A program made the position numbers and the translations under genes. Shown here piece by piece: positions 61,834-64,000 of a stretch of DNA of 64,000 nt. The notes beneath the pieces were generated by a model. That model had not been told where the DNA came from. It ran no database searches and saw nothing but the letters and a program-made list of their open reading frames with translations. Position 1 is the stretch's first letter; each line of letters starts with the position of its first letter. The DNA is from Ruegeria atlantica (lineage in GTDB: Bacteria > Pseudomonadota > Alphaproteobacteria > Rhodobacterales > Rhodobacteraceae), in contig NZ_WQBE01000006.1 of the NCBI RefSeq assembly GCF_013032005.1, positions 204,328 to 268,327 of the forward strand, written 5' to 3'.

Positions 61834-62574
61834 ATGCACAGAATACTCGCGCTTTGGGCGGTGCCCCGATCCACTTCAACGGCCTTTGAATGGATGATGC
61901 GCCAGCGCGGCGATCTGGATTGCCTGCACGAACCCTTCGGCGAGGCGTGGTATCAGGGAGAAGACCCACTTTGGCACCGGTTCAAACCGGGGGATGTCAC
62001 AACGCCCGGCCTGACGCTTGGGAAAGTGTGGCAGGACATCAAGGCCCGAGCCGAAAATGCGCCGGTCTTCATCAAGGACTTTCCGCACTACATCAACCAT
62101 ATGTGGGATGCCGAGTTCCTGTCCCACTTCAATCATGCCTTCTTGATCCGCGACCCGGCCAAAACGATCACCTCGATGTTCAAGCGCTGGCCAGACTTCG
62201 CGGAAGGAGAGGTTGGCTTCCCCGAACAGCGTGCCTTATTCGACTTGCTAACCGCCCTGAACGGCACCCCTCCGCCTGTGATTGACAGCGATGATCTGCT
62301 GGAAGACCCCCGTGCAATGACAGAGAAGTTCTGTGACGCAGTGGGCATTCCTTTTATCGAAGACGCCTTGAACTGGGAAGCCGGTGGCGATCCTTCGGCA
62401 CATAGTTGGTGGGATGGCGGGTCGTTTCACGCCAATCTCGCGAACTCGACCGGGTTGGCGCCGCAACCTCGCAAATATGTGTCAATCGAAGAGGCGCCTG
62501 ATCGGGTCAAACAGGTGCATCGCCGGATGAAACCGCATTATGATCACCTCTACAAACATCGTCTGACGCGCTAA
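61834..62574 (+). CDS. sulphotransferase-family protein
   Basis: 246 residues. The N-terminal P-loop-like segment LWAVPRSTSTAFEWMM (7-22) matches the 5'-phosphosulphate loop of PAPS-dependent sulphotransferases, and FLIRDPAKTITSMFKRW (about 107-123) matches the 3'-phosphate segment with its Arg and Ser. A sulphotransferase in a betaine/DMSP cluster is unusual. It may use the fold for another nucleotide-linked reaction. It follows the decarboxylase-like gene by 20 bases. Confidence 0.82.
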   Translation: MHRILALWAVPRSTSTAFEWMMRQRGDLDCLHEPFGEAWYQGEDPLWHRFKPGDVTTPGLTLGKVWQDIKARAENAPVFIKDFPHYINHMWDAEFLSHFNHAFLIRDPAKTITSMFKRWPDFAEGEVGFPEQRALFDLLTALNGTPPPVIDSDDLLEDPRAMTEKFCDAVGIPFIEDALNWEAGGDPSAHSWWDGGSFHANLANSTGLAPQPRKYVSIEEAPDRVKQVHRRMKPHYDHLYKHRLTR

Positions 62575-62591
62575 AGAACCGGAGACCCCAA

Positions 62592-62975
62592 ATGGCAGAC
62601 ATTTTCGACGAAGACCTGTTCCTCAAAGGGTTGGAACAACGCAAAGGCACGCTCGGGGCCGAATATGTAGAAAAGAACCTGGCGTCCGCGGATGACTTTA
62701 CGCGCCCGTTTCAGGAGGCCATGACAGCCTGGTGCTGGGGCTTTGGCTGGGGCGACAGCGTGATCGACGCCAAGACCCGATCGATGATGAACCTGTCGAT
62801 GATCGGCGCGCTGGGGAAGATGCACGAATGGGAAATCCACTGCAAAGGCGCGATTAACAATGGCGTCTCGAAGGAGGAAATCAGGGCCATCATCCACGTG
62901 ATCGGCATCTATTGCGGTGTACCCCAGGCGCTGGAATGCTTCCGTGTGGCGCGAAAGGTGTTTGAAGCCAAATAA
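62592..62975 (+). CDS. carboxymuconolactone decarboxylase-family protein
   Basis: 127 residues, all-helical CMD fold: KNLASADDFTRPFQEAMTAW, DAKTRSMMNLSMIGALG and EIHCKGAINNGVSKEEIRAI, then IYCGVPQALECFRVA. The AhpD CxxC pair is absent, so it is not a peroxidase reductant. Gamma-carboxymuconolactone decarboxylase-like or structural roles are possible. Last gene of the rightward operon, 17 bases after the sulphotransferase-like gene. Confidence 0.85.
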   Translation: MADIFDEDLFLKGLEQRKGTLGAEYVEKNLASADDFTRPFQEAMTAWCWGFGWGDSVIDAKTRSMMNLSMIGALGKMHEWEIHCKGAINNGVSKEEIRAIIHVIGIYCGVPQALECFRVARKVFEAK

Positions 62976-63400
62976 ATGCTCAAACTAGTCAAATCTAAAC
63001 AGGCATGACTGGTTCAGTATCAGGCTTCGGACCCTAAGTTTGTAAGTATATCGACAATCTCGCCGCTCCTCGTACCGATTAAGGCGTGTCGGGCAGAGCG
63101 AGGGGCAGGCTGCAAGAATTTTTTGACACGCGTTGTCGTCTCATACGATTAGGACGCCAAGAGCCATGTGTTAGATATTCATGGCAACCTCATCACCGCA
63201 ACAAACAAGGCAAGCAGAGCCCTCCCAACCTTCTTTAATACTTGAACAGCCTACATCAGGGTTGATCATTGCGACTGCACCCCCCCTTGCCGGATCGACT
63301 GATTGGGCGCACAATATGAGCTCATACACAAAATTGCGCCCTGGGTGCGCACCGTGACACGCTTCGCGTCCGGGACGCCTTCTATGAAATGGAGGGCACC
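62976..63400. other. 425-base gap without a supported gene
   Basis: AT-richer sequence between the CMD-family gene and the deacylase gene. One short open frame (63181-63354, about 57 codons) has no ribosome site or coding signature. I see no terminator, RNA gene or repeat. It presumably holds the promoter of the deacylase gene. Confidence 0.6.
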
Positions 63401-63871
63401 ATGACTATTGCATCTCGTCTGAAGCACCATTTGGACTCCCAGGGGCTTCCGTTTGATACTGTCCCGCATCCCTATGCCGCTACTGCAAGCGAATGTGCAG
63501 AAGCGGCACATGTTCCCGGCGACCACCTTGCCAAATCCGTCTTAATTCACATGGAAGAGGGGCCCATACTTGCAGTGCTGCCCAGCAACCATCAGGTCGA
63601 CCTCACTGCTCTGCAATCGATGATGGATCGGCGCCTTGGTTTAGCTCCTGAATCCGAAATGCGCGAATTGTTTGATGATTGCGCCCTTGGCGCGATACCA
63701 CCTGTAGGCGATGCCTATGATCTGCCGACTGTTGTGGACAACAGTCTCACTGGCCTCGACAGGGTTTGGTTCGAAGCCGGAGACCACCAAACTTTGATCG
63801 AAATGCGCGGGAAGGATTTCGACACGATGATGAAAGACGTTAAGCACGGCGCTTTCTGCTGCATGCATTAA
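63401..63871 (+). CDS. YbaK/ProX-type aminoacyl-tRNA deacylase
   Basis: 156 residues from the ATG at 63401, with GGAGGG 7 bases upstream. LDSQGLPFDTVPHPYAATAS, GDHLAKSVLIHMEEG (conserved Lys), AVLPSNHQVDL and GAIPPVGDAYDLPTVVD are the YbaK blocks. These proteins hydrolyse wrongly charged tRNAs such as Cys- or Ala-tRNAPro. Stand-alone gene. The C-terminal CCMH tail is an addition. After its stop only 129 bases remain, with no feature seen. Confidence 0.92.
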   Translation: MTIASRLKHHLDSQGLPFDTVPHPYAATASECAEAAHVPGDHLAKSVLIHMEEGPILAVLPSNHQVDLTALQSMMDRRLGLAPESEMRELFDDCALGAIPPVGDAYDLPTVVDNSLTGLDRVWFEAGDHQTLIEMRGKDFDTMMKDVKHGAFCCMH

Positions 63872-64000
63872 GCTCTGGCGTGCTTTTTCGCTGATTTACC
63901 CCGCTCCGGCGTGGTTTTTCTCAGCTACGGGAGCAGGATTTTCAGCTCTCACCCCAATGTTTTATGGTTCTGACGGGTTGAGTGTGTTAAGCGATTGATC

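Noticed and set aside
63181..63354. 57-codon open frame before the deacylase gene
   Set aside because: No ribosome site, Pro/Ser-rich product with no resemblance to known proteins.
1..64000. tRNA, rRNA, insertion sequences, prophage
   Set aside because: Looked for clover-leaf 3' ends, transposase or integrase products and terminal repeats; none were recognisable by eye, though a tRNA could be missed without a covariance search.

Overview
The window looks like a chromosomal segment of a marine alphaproteobacterium of the Rhodobacteraceae (roseobacter group, Ruegeria-like). The reasons are the high GC, the housekeeping genes typical of that family (COQ9 protein, PPK2, plant-type glutamate-cysteine ligase, pyrB with a dihydroorotase-like partner) and a recognisable dddQ DMSP-lyase gene inside a betaine-type catabolic cluster. 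I see no rRNA, tRNA, CRISPR array, insertion sequence or prophage. Most of the window is ordinary core genome in short, tightly packed operons.

Layout. 1-2.3 kb: RND efflux pump (inner-membrane subunit cut by the left edge) and its adaptor. 2.4-4.9 kb: moaB, LysE-type exporter, phosphoesterase and an unusual uracil-DNA glycosylase. 5.0-5.7 kb: secreted cysteine-rich protein. 5.7-9.7 kb: pyrB, two small membrane proteins, a dihydroorotase-like protein that has lost its zinc and catalytic residues, plsY and a small conserved gene. 9.9-14.6 kb: YHS protein, two quinone oxidoreductases around a DUF2189 membrane protein, COQ9 and rpsU. 14.9-17.3 kb: tandem CAP-domain proteins, one with acidic 15-residue repeats and one with RTX repeats. 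17.3-23.5 kb: ppk2, CPBP protease, Lrp regulator with divergent ald, MscS channel, GST, YtoQ. 23.7-29.4 kb: pheT and pheS, separated by about 2.2 kb holding a cupin, an esterase and an AT-richer orphan gene coupled to pheS. 29.4-37.1 kb: gshA, a membrane protein, GNAT, rsmE/ubiA head to head, an OmpA-family protein and a PEP-mutase/isocitrate-lyase relative. 37.2-43.5 kb: moaE, moaD, pgsA, DMT transporter, uvrC, pteridine-reductase-like SDR, Na+/Ca2+ exchanger. 43.5-49.7 kb: S49 peptidase, ABC-2 exporter, AMACR-type CoA transferase, hemE and hemC.

50-63 kb is the most distinctive region: two divergent operons around an RpiR-family regulator. The leftward operon has eight genes, seven of them joined by 4-nt stop/start overlaps: a DMGDH-like FAD demethylase, an MDR oxidoreductase, dddQ, an enolase-superfamily enzyme, a small cupin, two more enolase-superfamily enzymes and, after a 1-nt gap, a GSA-like aminotransferase. 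The rightward operon carries the regulator, a GbcA-like Rieske oxygenase, an arylmalonate decarboxylase/maleate isomerase-like protein, a sulfotransferase-like protein and a CMD-family protein. The enzyme set resembles the route for hydroxyproline betaine (epimerase plus Rieske and flavin demethylases) more than a pure DMSP route. The cluster may therefore degrade an incompletely known betaine, with DddQ acting on DMSP or on a pathway intermediate. Near-identical 15-bp repeats spaced exactly 30 bp lie across the regulator's start and are probable operators. The right edge holds a YbaK-type deacylase gene.
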